A stretch of DNA of 64,000 bases from RGIG8775 sp045537235. GTDB taxonomy: Bacteria > Bacillota > Clostridia > Oscillospirales > CAG-272. The notes under the pieces were generated by a model that ran no database searches, was not told the origin of the DNA, and saw only the letters and a program-made list of their open reading frames with translations. The position numbers were made by a program, and so were the translations under genes. The stretch lies in NCBI GenBank assembly GCA_045537235.1, contig JAZSPB010000175.1, positions 11,265-75,264 on the forward strand, read 5' to 3'. Below, in pieces: positions 49,963 to 58,659 of this stretch. The number at the start of each line of letters is the position of its first letter. Positions within the stretch are counted from its first letter, which is position 1.

Positions 49963-51153
49963 ATGAAAATCACTGATGTAAAAATCTATACGCTTGACGC
50001 TTTCCGTACCAACTGGGCATTCATTAAAGTAGAAACCGATGAGGGACTTTACGGCTGGGGCGAGGCATCTCTCGGCACCAACGAAATGGCGTTGGAGGGT
50101 ATGATCACCGATCTTCGCCGCCTTGTCATCGGGCGCAATCCCCTTGAGATCGAGCGATTTATGTTTGAGGTCTATCGCGACATTTACTGGAAGGGCGGCC
50201 CTGTTCTGATGTCCGCTATGAGCGGTATTGAGATCGCACTGTGGGATATTGCGGGCAAGTTTTTTAACACTCCCGTTTCCACCTTCTTCGGCGGCAAAAT
50301 GCGCGACCGTGTGAAAATGTACGCCAACGCTTGGTTCGTAGGCGCAAAGACCCCCGAGGAATTCGCAAAGAAAGCGAAAAACACAGTGGCTCTCGGTGTC
50401 AAGGCTCTCAAATGGGATCCCTTTGGTGCGGCACACATGACCATTTCCCGCGAGCAGTTGGAAAAGAGCATCAATATCGTGGGCGCGGTTCGCGAGGCGG
50501 TCGGCGACAAGGTGGATCTGCTCATTGAATGTCACGGTCGCTTCAATCCCACCACCGCCATCGAGATCTCCCGCGAGCTTGAGCAGTTTAAGCCTATGGT
50601 TATGGAAGAACCCTGCGTACCCGACAATATGCGTTCCACCGCCTACGTCCGTGCTCATTCTCATATTCCGATCGCGGCGGGCGAGCGCGGCTATACCAAA
50701 TACGCCTTTCAGGAGATGTTCGAGCTGGATGCGGTGGATCTGGTTCAGCCGGACGTTTTCCACACGGGCGGTCTGATGGAGGGCAAGAAGATCGCCGCTA
50801 TGGCAGAGGCCAAGCACATCATGATCTCCTTCCACAATCCCTCGGGTCCCATCTCCAACGCCGCCATTCTTCAACTTGCGGCAACCGTTCCCAACTTTGT
50901 CATTCACGAGATCATGCTGACCGACGGCTCCTTCCGAAAGACCATCACCAACGAAGAAGTGCATTTTGAGGACGGCTATATTCTCATTCCCGACAAACCG
51001 GGACTTGGCATTGACGTCAACATCGACGAGGTGCTGAACCGTCCCTACACCCCTCGTAATCTGCGCCACTACACGGGTGCCGTCACCGACATACGTCCTA
51101 AGGACGATACCGTCTACTACTTCAAGGAATTGGAGGGCAAGAAATATGAATAA
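49963..51153 (+). CDS. Enolase-superfamily sugar-acid dehydratase, galactonate dehydratase-like
   Basis: 396 residues. N-terminal capping domain, then barrel motifs: VKALKWDPF (catalytic Lys pair), IECHGRFNP (first metal Glu), MEEPCVP (second), AAGERGYTKY (third), VQPDVFHTGGL and SFHNPSGPISNA (catalytic His). This set is that of the D-galactonate/mandelate racemase group, which dehydrates aldonic acids to 2-keto-3-deoxy acids. Start after AAGGAGAA. Its end overlaps the aldolase start by 8 bp. Confidence 0.88.
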   Translation: MKITDVKIYTLDAFRTNWAFIKVETDEGLYGWGEASLGTNEMALEGMITDLRRLVIGRNPLEIERFMFEVYRDIYWKGGPVLMSAMSGIEIALWDIAGKFFNTPVSTFFGGKMRDRVKMYANAWFVGAKTPEEFAKKAKNTVALGVKALKWDPFGAAHMTISREQLEKSINIVGAVREAVGDKVDLLIECHGRFNPTTAIEISRELEQFKPMVMEEPCVPDNMRSTAYVRAHSHIPIAAGERGYTKYAFQEMFELDAVDLVQPDVFHTGGLMEGKKIAAMAEAKHIMISFHNPSGPISNAAILQLAATVPNFVIHEIMLTDGSFRKTITNEEVHFEDGYILIPDKPGLGIDVNIDEVLNRPYTPRNLRHYTGAVTDIRPKDDTVYYFKELEGKKYE

Positions 51154-51805
51154 CGTTGAATATATCAAGCAACAGGGACTTATCGTCATTTTTCGCGGCG
51201 TGGATATTACCTTGGTACCCGATCTTGTTCGCGCCATTTATGCGGGCGGTGCGCGCATTGTGGAAACCACCTTCGACCCCGCCGATCCTGACACCGCCGA
51301 AAAAACAGAAGAGGTTATCAAGACGATCTGCAAGACAATGGGCGATCAGATGCTTGTAGGTGCAGGCACGGTCATTGACGAGACCTACGCCGTTGCCGCA
51401 AAAGAGGCGGGTGCGAGGTTCCTTCTCTCCCCCGACACCAACCCCGATATTATCCGTTTGACAAAAAAGCTTGGGCTGATCTCCATCCCCGGTGCGCTGA
51501 CCCCCACCGAGGCAATGAGCGCATACCGAGCAGGGGCGGATATCGTCAAGCTGTTCCCCATTACCAAGGACGATCTTGGTTATCTCGTTAACATCACCCG
51601 ACCGCTGTCGCACATCCCGTTTCTCTGTACGGGCGGTGTGACTCCCGATACCATCGGTAGCTTTTTCACCGCAGGCGCGTGTGCGGTAGGAACAGGAATT
51701 TCCATCCTCAAGCCCGATCTGATCGCAACGCGCGATTTTGAAGGTATTGCCGCGCTGACAAAGCTTCACATCGACCGAATGAATGGAGCAAGAACGGGAC
51801 TGTAA
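51146..51805 (+). CDS. 2-keto-3-deoxy-(6-phospho)gluconate aldolase, KHG/KDPG family
   Basis: 219 residues. Class I aldolase features: GLIVIFRGVD, GAGTVIDE, FLLSPDTN and IVKLFPIT with the Schiff-base lysine, then FLCTGGVTPDTIGSFFTAGA. It cleaves the product of the dehydratase to pyruvate and an aldehyde. Translationally coupled to the dehydratase. No 2-keto-3-deoxygluconate kinase is visible in the window, so the aldolase acts on the unphosphorylated acid or the kinase lies elsewhere. Confidence 0.88.
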   Translation: MNNVEYIKQQGLIVIFRGVDITLVPDLVRAIYAGGARIVETTFDPADPDTAEKTEEVIKTICKTMGDQMLVGAGTVIDETYAVAAKEAGARFLLSPDTNPDIIRLTKKLGLISIPGALTPTEAMSAYRAGADIVKLFPITKDDLGYLVNITRPLSHIPFLCTGGVTPDTIGSFFTAGACAVGTGISILKPDLIATRDFEGIAALTKLHIDRMNGARTGL

Positions 51806-51879
51806 GATAAAGATCACGTGGCTCGGAAGGCAGGCTTGTTGTTTGAAACCGATACTCCGAAAATTATCATCACCCTAAA

Positions 51880-51962
51880 AAGCCGAATTTGAGGCTAAAT
51901 AAGGCATAAAAGAAGAGCAGACCAAAATCTGCTCTTTTGTGCTATAAAGCCTTATGTTACTT
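51880..51962. repeat. GAGCAGACC repeat block, copy ii (right half), and gene-tail relic
   Basis: Hairpin AAGAGCAGACC AAAA TCTGCTCTT (51913-51936) then GTGCTATAAAGCCTTATG. Directly to the right, on the minus strand, 52008-51962 reads DPLQGLLNRYFKKSHKPK and stops, in a frame different from the CocE gene. Bidirectional terminator between the aldolase and CocE genes. Confidence 0.75.
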
Positions 51963-52011
51963 AGGTTTGTGAGATTTCTTGAAGTATCTGTTAAGCAGAC
52001 CCTGCAAAGGA

Positions 52012-53610
52012 TCATTGGATGCAGGTGACCTCGTTTGCCGTGGGCGTGTCGGGGCTGTCGGCGGGGACGGTCAGCACCGAATCGGCAAGGATCAGCGTGT
52101 TGTGCGCTACCTTAGCCGTGGTTTGCAAGGTGTAAAGTCCTTTTTGATTGGTGTGGCGCACATAATGGGTGGTATCCGACGAGGAGACGTCGATCCGCAA
52201 ACGCTCGCCTGCACGGACAAGGAAGCAATGCTCGTCAAAGGTAAGGTCAAGCGTGATGGCCTCGCCCGGGACATAGTGGTCGGTGAAATTGGAGATCTGC
52301 GTGATATCGTCGCGAAGACCGTAGGCTCCTTCCGATTTATCAAGGGCGAGGCGCACGCAAAAGCAGGTGTCCTCGCAGTCGGATCGTACGGTAAGCTTGA
52401 GCTTCATTTTGCCTCGAATGAGAGTGTCGCACTCGAACGGAGGGGTAAAAAAGCTCTTGACATCGTAGCGGCTGTTTGGGGGATCAAAATAGGTTGTGCC
52501 GCCGAAGTTTGTGGAAAGCCCATGGCGGAAGGAAGCAGGGGCATAAGGGTTGTAGGTATAGGTCACCTCGCCCTCGCCCAATGGAAAGTCCATGGTGCTT
52601 TCCGGTGTCGTGAAATCATCGGTCTTCCACACGTTTTCAAACAAGGAATAATAGGTCACCTTACCCTGCGTAAAGGGGAACTCTCGTTTGCCGCGAATGC
52701 TATCAAACCATTCGATGGCATGCTTGTTTTTGTAAATGGAGATGTCGCCATCAGGAAATTCTATCGGCTGCCCCTCGGGGCTTGTACTGTGACCGTAGGG
52801 ACAGACCAGAAAGGCACTTTTTTGGCGGGTGGCATCATCAAGTCCATGCCACATATCAAACATACCGCCCGTGAAAATGTCGTAAAATCCGCCCACCAAA
52901 AGGAGAGGGATGTTGGCATTTTTCTCGGCGTGTCTTATCTCAGCACCTCCCAGATAGGTGTCCCAGAAGGGGTCGTCACGATCGGGGTGAAGCAGGATCT
53001 CATCAAAGACGGGAACTGACTCGCCAAATACGTTTTTGGAGAAGTCAATCAGCGGCAGTGTGTTGTACGTCTCGGTGACATAGGGCTTTTTCGTCATAGA
53101 CATACGCTTGTACATGTTGACGAACCAGCCGCCGTGAAGCCCGACCTTATAGAAACCGTTGCGGTAGTTACCGTTGTAGCGATCATTGTCCATGACGCGG
53201 AGCACGGCACCTTTGATATCGGGCGCAAAGGGAGCGGTAGCATAGTGTACCGCGGCAGCGTAGCTGGTGCCGAACAGAAACATCTCGCCGTTATAAAAGG
53301 GCTGTTCACGGATCCACGCTTGAAGGGCAAGACCGTCCTTGCGTTCATTAATGTAGGGAATGCAATCCCCCTCGCTTTTTCCGCAACCGCGGCAATGCTG
53401 GTAGATTGCGACGTAGCCCGCCTCTAAGAAGTCGGAGTACTCGACCATCTTTCCCCGGGCGAGCTCCTCATCGGACTTGCTCGCAGCGGCATCCACATAA
53501 GGATTGCGCATGATGATCGTGGGGAATTTTCCCTCCGCGGCGGGTTTGATCACTATCGTGAACAATGCCACGCCTTCACTTTGGATGCGGTGGATCTGGT
53601 AAACAGCCAT
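52012..53610 (-). CDS. CocE/NonD-family alpha/beta-hydrolase
   Basis: 532 residues, near the family length of X-Pro dipeptidyl-peptidase-like CocE proteins. IIMRNPYVD, HCRGCGKSEGDC and FLFGTSYAAAVHY with the nucleophile Ser, then VGGFYDIFTGGMFDM (Asp) and VCPYGHSTSP (His). The C-terminal ~200 residues form the jelly-roll domain (RLRIDVSSSDTTHYVRHTNQ). They hydrolyse esters or N-acyl bonds. Cytoplasmic. Start after AAGGAGA. Placed next to pectin-type genes, it may act on plant-derived esters, which is inference. Confidence 0.85.
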   Translation of the reverse strand: MAVYQIHRIQSEGVALFTIVIKPAAEGKFPTIIMRNPYVDAAASKSDEELARGKMVEYSDFLEAGYVAIYQHCRGCGKSEGDCIPYINERKDGLALQAWIREQPFYNGEMFLFGTSYAAAVHYATAPFAPDIKGAVLRVMDNDRYNGNYRNGFYKVGLHGGWFVNMYKRMSMTKKPYVTETYNTLPLIDFSKNVFGESVPVFDEILLHPDRDDPFWDTYLGGAEIRHAEKNANIPLLLVGGFYDIFTGGMFDMWHGLDDATRQKSAFLVCPYGHSTSPEGQPIEFPDGDISIYKNKHAIEWFDSIRGKREFPFTQGKVTYYSLFENVWKTDDFTTPESTMDFPLGEGEVTYTYNPYAPASFRHGLSTNFGGTTYFDPPNSRYDVKSFFTPPFECDTLIRGKMKLKLTVRSDCEDTCFCVRLALDKSEGAYGLRDDITQISNFTDHYVPGEAITLDLTFDEHCFLVRAGERLRIDVSSSDTTHYVRHTNQKGLYTLQTTAKVAHNTLILADSVLTVPADSPDTPTANEVTCIQ

Positions 53611-54001
53611 AATATTCTCCTTCTCAATGAGTTATAAGTTATCTGCTGGTCAATTATATCACAGCCAACGGCTGTTTTCAAGTGTTTTCAACAATTTTGA
53701 CTCGCATCTTAAAAACAGTCGACCAATATAGTTTGAGACGGGCATCAAAAAACTTTGCAACCTTTCTGCAAACAATTCCCTTTCGGTATTTGCGAACACG
53801 AAATTTCGCGCTATAATAAAGTTCCGGTTTAGAGACTTCCGGTTTGGCTTCCATTTCACAGATTCAAGAAGTGGAAAGCTCCACAAAAGTTCCACCATTG
53901 GGGCTTAATTCCAATCTGAATGAGCATAAAAAGAGCGACCTTGGGCGACCCACGATATGGCAGGCACCCTTTTCGATCGCTCTTTTTTCTTTCGTGCTTT
54001 T
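53611..54001. repeat. Intergenic with GAGCAGACC-family repeat block, copy v (variant hairpin)
   Basis: The block spans about 53822-53998: CCGGTTTAGAGACTTCCGGT, TTGGCTTCCATTT, GGAAAGCTCCACAAAAGTTC, then a hairpin AAAGAGCGACC / GATCGCTCTTTTTT, which would terminate the GH28 transcript. To its left, GCAAACAATTCCCTTTCGG plus CGCGCTATAATAAAG resembles 29376-29431, so promoter-like sequence is repeated too. No gene seen. Confidence 0.6.
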
Positions 54002-55201
54002 TTATCGACCTTTCATATTACTTGAGGTATCCATTACGTTTTCCACAAAAACCGTTTCGCCCCCCTTGATGTCAAAAACGGGAGCACGGGGATCCGACAT
54101 TTCATCGGTTACGGCATAAATATCCTTGAAATAAAGGTGCTCAATGGGACCGTCCTCTCTGCCGTAAACCCGCGAGCTTTCTCTTTGGCTAAGCATAATA
54201 TTGTTAAAGACAATGCTCCGTATAAAGCAGCGTGCCGTCACCTTTTCTTCACCAACACAGGAAACGATGTTAAAGGCTCTTCTTGCCCTTATCTGTATAT
54301 TGGAGCAAATAATATTTTCAATGCTCGTTATTTTCTCGGTGCTTCGGCTCCATTTACTGTTGATCTCAAAGCCCGCCAGATTGGGCGCCTCAATGTCAAG
54401 ATTGCTCAACATACAGTTTCGTATCAGTCCCGAGCCGACGCCGATCCGTATGCCGTTATCGCGATGGGCGTGGATCACACAGTTGGTTACTGTGATCCGT
54501 TCGCATACGTTAGCCTTTTTCAACAATCTCTCGCCCGCGGCGCGAAGGGTGATACCGTCATCACCAACGTCGATCAGACAGTCGCTCACCGAAACACCCG
54601 AGCAAGCGTCAATGTCAATGCCGTCATTTGTCCAACGGGGTCTTGCCCCCTTGATAGTAAGTCCGTGAACCACAACGTCCTCACATCCGTATAAGAGCAG
54701 ATGCCAACACGGCGAATCCAAAAGCGTTACGCCCGTGATCTTAACGTTTTTGCACTCGCAAATAAAGAGCATCTGTGCGGGACGAACGTTTTTTTCGTTG
54801 ACCGCATAATCAATATTTTCGGGATCGGGCCATCCGCGCATGGTCATTTTTTCGTTGATCCAAAAGCTGCCCTCCCCCTTGATCGTTCCCTGCCCCTCGA
54901 TAAAAACGTTTTCCTGCTCGACCGCGACGATCAAATGCTTTCCGTTTGTAAATTCAGCCTTGCTTTTCCAATTTTGCGGACAGAAATCCCATTCGTTGTA
55001 ATCATCGGGCTCGTGGCTGGCAAGCAAGACCGCGCCTGCCTCCAAATGCAAACCGCCGTTGCTTTTCAGATAGAGAGTGCCCGTTCTGTAAACGCCCCGC
55101 GGAACGTATACCATACCGCCATCGTCGATTGCGCGCTGTATCGCCGCCGTATCAAGCGCGTTACCGTCACCGATCGCACCGTAGTCCTTGATATTTCTCA
55201 T
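54002..55201 (-). CDS. GH28 polygalacturonase-like enzyme
   Basis: 399 residues, no signal peptide. The start at 55201 follows AAAAGGGG. Right-handed beta-helix with the pectate-lyase-fold opening DYGAIGDGNALDTAAIQRAI and GH28 motifs WTNDGIDIDAC (the NTD site) and VGDDGITL (the DD site); where GHG is usual, HRDNGIRIGVG is found. GH28 enzymes hydrolyse galacturonan or rhamnogalacturonan backbones. Without a signal, it likely acts on imported pectin oligomers. Divergent from an AraC regulator. Confidence 0.88.
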   Translation of the reverse strand: MRNIKDYGAIGDGNALDTAAIQRAIDDGGMVYVPRGVYRTGTLYLKSNGGLHLEAGAVLLASHEPDDYNEWDFCPQNWKSKAEFTNGKHLIVAVEQENVFIEGQGTIKGEGSFWINEKMTMRGWPDPENIDYAVNEKNVRPAQMLFICECKNVKITGVTLLDSPCWHLLLYGCEDVVVHGLTIKGARPRWTNDGIDIDACSGVSVSDCLIDVGDDGITLRAAGERLLKKANVCERITVTNCVIHAHRDNGIRIGVGSGLIRNCMLSNLDIEAPNLAGFEINSKWSRSTEKITSIENIICSNIQIRARRAFNIVSCVGEEKVTARCFIRSIVFNNIMLSQRESSRVYGREDGPIEHLYFKDIYAVTDEMSDPRAPVFDIKGGETVFVENVMDTSSNMKGR

Positions 55202-55326
55202 AAAATCAACCCCTTTTCTTGACAAATTTTCTATTCCATATTATAATAATACCATAATCCGTCTGCGTTTTATATAATAAAACAGCCGATTTATTATAAT
55301 AATTCTGCTACGAGGAGGTTGATTCA

Positions 55327-56142
55327 ATGCTCGGCGAAGAATATGAAGAAATACTGGTTTTTGATGAAAAATTCCCCTTTAAGCTCATCGTTTCCCATTC
55401 GCCGTCTCCAATGAAGGCGCATTGGCACGATGCCATCGAATTGATGTATTTTTACGATACCGTCGGTTGCGATTATATGATAAAACAAAACCACTATAAG
55501 ATCAACAGAAACGAATTGACGGTAGTAAATCCGCTGGAAGTACACGGGTGCCGTGATTTCGGAAACGCTACGGTTTGCTGTATGATCTTCCCGCCCGATA
55601 TATTAGGGTCTTATAACGGAATCCTTTTTAACCACCATATAAAAAACGACCAAAAAATCAATGAGATATTTGAAAGAATCAGGTCGATCGCGAGTCACGA
55701 GCACGCCCCGTTTTTTATAATGTCCTGCCTTTATGAATTGGCGGGGCACCTGATGTCACATTATGTTTTTGACAATGACTCCGAGATCAAGCGAAGCCGT
55801 TACAAGCCAATATTCAAGGCCGTGGATCTGAGCGTTGATTATATAAAAAAGCATTTACATGAAAGCATCTGCATTTCAGATATTGCCACGGTCGTGAACC
55901 TCAGTGAAAGCAGGGTCTCACATATTTTCAAAGAAATAACCGGTATGACCGTATCGGAGTACGTTGAGAATGCAAGAATGAACCGTGCCATGCGGCTGCT
56001 TGAGGAAAGTGACACAAGCATAACCACCGTTGCCCTTTCCTGCGGCTATTGCGACAACAGTTATTTTTCTCTGCGCTTCAGACGAAAAAACGGCATTTCC
56101 CCTTCTGCTTACAGGAAACAGCACCGGAGCAAGTCAACTTGA
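55327..56142 (+). CDS. AraC-family regulator of the GH28 gene
   Basis: 271 residues. Cupin (AHWHDAIELMYFYDTVGCDY, NELTVVNPLEVHGC) and HTH pair (ICISDIATVVNLSESRVSHI; ITTVALSCGYCDNSYFSLRF, ending GISPSAYRKQ). Start after GAGGAGG. Divergent from GH28, the natural target. Confidence 0.9.
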   Translation: MLGEEYEEILVFDEKFPFKLIVSHSPSPMKAHWHDAIELMYFYDTVGCDYMIKQNHYKINRNELTVVNPLEVHGCRDFGNATVCCMIFPPDILGSYNGILFNHHIKNDQKINEIFERIRSIASHEHAPFFIMSCLYELAGHLMSHYVFDNDSEIKRSRYKPIFKAVDLSVDYIKKHLHESICISDIATVVNLSESRVSHIFKEITGMTVSEYVENARMNRAMRLLEESDTSITTVALSCGYCDNSYFSLRFRRKNGISPSAYRKQHRSKST

Positions 56143-56373
56143 CAAATTCCGATCACACAAAAAAGAGCGACCGCCGTGATCGCTCTTTTGTGTTATAAAG
56201 CCTTATGTTACCTGGGTTTTGCTTACGCCTTGAAGTATCTGTTAAGGAGACCTCGGGGCGCCTTGCCGCGTAGAGCTTCGTCACTCCACTTTGAAGACTG
56301 CGGGTGATCAAAACGGCTCACAGAACCGTCCCGTGTCTTGTTATACTTTGTCATTGGATTTCCATTCTCAAGC
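56143..56373. repeat. GAGCAGACC-family block, copy iv, plus gene-tail relic
   Basis: Hairpin AAGAGCGACC...GATCGCTCTT (56163-56188), then TGTTATAAAGCCTTATG (to ~56211). On the minus strand 56310-56226 reads SSKWSDEALRGKAPRGLLNR then YFKA and stops, matching the relics at 31.0 and 52.0 kb. Terminator between the AraC and glycyl radical enzyme genes. Confidence 0.65.
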
Positions 56374-58533
56374 CTACCCTCCTATATTTTCTGCCTGCTT
56401 GATAAAAGCATTCTGCTCGGCTTGGCTCAAATTCACAAAATACGCATTCCAACCGCAAACACGCACTTGGAGAGTAGCATACCTTTGCGGGTCTTTTTGC
56501 GCCTCTTTAAGAATCTTGGCATCAAATACGTTTCCATGTAGAGCAAAGCCCCCCTTTGCCATATATGTCTTTAGAATCGTCAAAAAAGCCTTAAGCCCAT
56601 CTTCTCCCGAAACAGCCGAAGGATGAAGTAATATGTCAAGCACCGATCCGTTGGGGAATTTTGAATGGTCTATCTTGGTAACCGAATGGATAAGTGCTGT
56701 GATTCCGTTTTTGTCCATTGATACGGTAGAGCAAAGATTTTTGGAAAGTATTTCCCCGGCCAAGCGTCCGTCGGGTGTAGCCATTGTCTGTTCGCCAAGC
56801 CTTACATATCGGTCTATACTGAAAAGTGCCGCTTTAAAAACACCGCCTCTGCCGTTGGGCTTGCTGTTAACGAGCGAAGCGCAGAAGTCGGTAATATCTG
56901 TTGTGAGCTTATCGGTGAGTGGATCACTGTTACCGTATTTTTCTTTGAGATTAAGTGCGCGCAGGCGAAGCCTCTCTCCGCCCTGCCAATTTTTCTTCAG
57001 TAGTTCGCAGAGCCCTTCAAATGAAATAAGCTTTTGGTCATATACCAGGCGTTTCACCGCGGCAAGCGAATCTACAAGAGACGCCAGACAGTAGAAATAC
57101 ATCGAGCTATTGTTGTATTTTGCACCCCCATCGTAAACATCAACACCGCGGCGCACACTATCTTCGTACATGGCGGAAAGAATGGGATCGGGGTTTATTT
57201 CATCATAATACTTTTCAATGCTTGAAATATAGCCTAATGACTGCTCGCACATCAAGGTAATATAAAATTTAACCGCCGACAAAAAATCGTTAAAGCATTT
57301 CACTTCGCCTCTTTTCGGCATTGCCTGAACACCCGATTTTAAATCCACACCGTCGGTAATAGCGTACTCTATCGCTTTGGCAAGATTCAATCCGCCATTT
57401 CCGGTACATCCGATCTCCTTCCCCCAAACAGCAGGCTCGTAGCAACCGATCGGCACATAGTCGAGGGCATCCTTTTGTTCAATGCCTACGTTCATCAAGG
57501 CTTTTACGGCCACGTTGTCGTTTACAAAAACAAAGCTACTGTTGCCGCCCCTAATATAGGAAAGAATCATACTAAGAAAGCTATCGGGGGTCTTTTTTGA
57601 CACTCTTATGTGAATTTTGGGACTGTGTATATTCAGCTCGTTGTAAGTCTCTGCTATGAGATATGTAACCTCATTGGTGACCTCATTTCCGTTTTCGTCA
57701 AGACCGCCAAGGCAAAGAGGAAGATCAAAGGGTACTTTTGCCACCCAGAATTTGTGAAGAAAGAATTTTATCATTTCTTTTATTTCACTCTTGGTGTATG
57801 TACCGTTCTTTATGTCGTTCTCGTAAAAAGGCGTCAGCAAAACATCAAGACGCCCCAAAGTGCGCACTCTCGTTCCGGCAACGTACTCATGCATAAAGAA
57901 ATAAAACACCAAAAGCTGCATTGCCTCATAAATGTTGGCGGGAGCAGCTACGGAAATCGCTCGCAACGCTTTGGCGTTGTCCGGATTATATGGTTCGATG
58001 GCATCGGCAAGTCTACCCGCAACGCACATCATAGCCTTGAGAACGATTTTACAGGAATCATAAAAAGCTACTTGCTTTTCGCTCAAATTCTCCTGCTCGG
58101 CAGCCAGATTTACTCGCTCAAAAAGCCCTGCCAGGCCTACTTCCAAAAGCAACCTTGAATTGGGAGAGGTGTGTCCGTAATCACCTCCGCTGCTATGTGA
58201 TCCAAAAACTTCCCATGCCTGCTTAAGTTCTGCCTTTTCTTCTATAAGATATTTATCGGTAACGATCTTTTCCCAGAAATCACGTTGCTTTGCCATGATA
58301 CCGTAACCGCAAAGCTTCTCTTGGAAAATATCGTCCGGATCTATTGCAATACATGAACGTGTAGCAATAAGCTCAAAGGTTTTTGCTTTCGCGGTGGCTT
58401 TGGGCAGATTTGAGTTTGTAAGCTCGTTACAAAGCGCCACAAGCTCTTCTTTCGAGAGCCCACTTTCTTCTATCCAGTTTGTGTCTGTATACTGCCCGGC
58501 AATTTTTTCTCTTACATCCAAAAATCGTTGCAT
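56374..58533 (-). CDS. Uncharacterised glycyl radical enzyme (pyruvate formate-lyase family)
   Basis: 719 residues, somewhat short for the family (~750-850). The thiyl-radical Cys364 and base Glu366 are in PIGCYEPAVW (family GCxEP). The glycyl loop near the C-terminus is VRVCGWNAYFVNL with Gly694 (usual RVxGY). GNGGLNLAKAIEYAITDG is typical. Substrate cannot be told from these motifs; only one active-site Cys argues against PFL itself. The radical-SAM activase that such enzymes need is not within the window. Start after AAGGAGG. Divergent from an AraC gene. Oxygen-sensitive, so the host is anaerobic. Confidence 0.9.
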   Translation of the reverse strand: MQRFLDVREKIAGQYTDTNWIEESGLSKEELVALCNELTNSNLPKATAKAKTFELIATRSCIAIDPDDIFQEKLCGYGIMAKQRDFWEKIVTDKYLIEEKAELKQAWEVFGSHSSGGDYGHTSPNSRLLLEVGLAGLFERVNLAAEQENLSEKQVAFYDSCKIVLKAMMCVAGRLADAIEPYNPDNAKALRAISVAAPANIYEAMQLLVFYFFMHEYVAGTRVRTLGRLDVLLTPFYENDIKNGTYTKSEIKEMIKFFLHKFWVAKVPFDLPLCLGGLDENGNEVTNEVTYLIAETYNELNIHSPKIHIRVSKKTPDSFLSMILSYIRGGNSSFVFVNDNVAVKALMNVGIEQKDALDYVPIGCYEPAVWGKEIGCTGNGGLNLAKAIEYAITDGVDLKSGVQAMPKRGEVKCFNDFLSAVKFYITLMCEQSLGYISSIEKYYDEINPDPILSAMYEDSVRRGVDVYDGGAKYNNSSMYFYCLASLVDSLAAVKRLVYDQKLISFEGLCELLKKNWQGGERLRLRALNLKEKYGNSDPLTDKLTTDITDFCASLVNSKPNGRGGVFKAALFSIDRYVRLGEQTMATPDGRLAGEILSKNLCSTVSMDKNGITALIHSVTKIDHSKFPNGSVLDILLHPSAVSGEDGLKAFLTILKTYMAKGGFALHGNVFDAKILKEAQKDPQRYATLQVRVCGWNAYFVNLSQAEQNAFIKQAENIGG

Positions 58534-58606
58534 TGGAACACCTCCTTAAAGTTTGCTTTGAGTATACCATAAAAACCGGATACAATCCATGAAAATTTCA
58601 ATACTT

Positions 58607-58644
58607 CTTGACTTATTCAACACAAAATAGTATAATAAGTCAAG
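58607..58644 (+). promoter_or_regulatory. Promoter of the AraC gene at 58660 with embedded inverted repeat
   Basis: TTGACT (58608-58613), 17 bp, TATAAT (58631-58636). The perfect 11 bp inverted repeat CTTGACTTATT (58607-58617) / AATAAGTCAAG (58634-58644) covers the -35 and -10 boxes, a likely autoregulatory or effector site. Confidence 0.8.
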
Positions 58645-58659
58645 GAAGGAGGCGATAGT

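Noticed and set aside
49663..51237. 524-residue minus-strand frame opposite the dehydratase operon
   Set aside because: The plus strand carries three coupled genes with full catalytic motifs; the antisense frame is a product of GC-skewed codon use.
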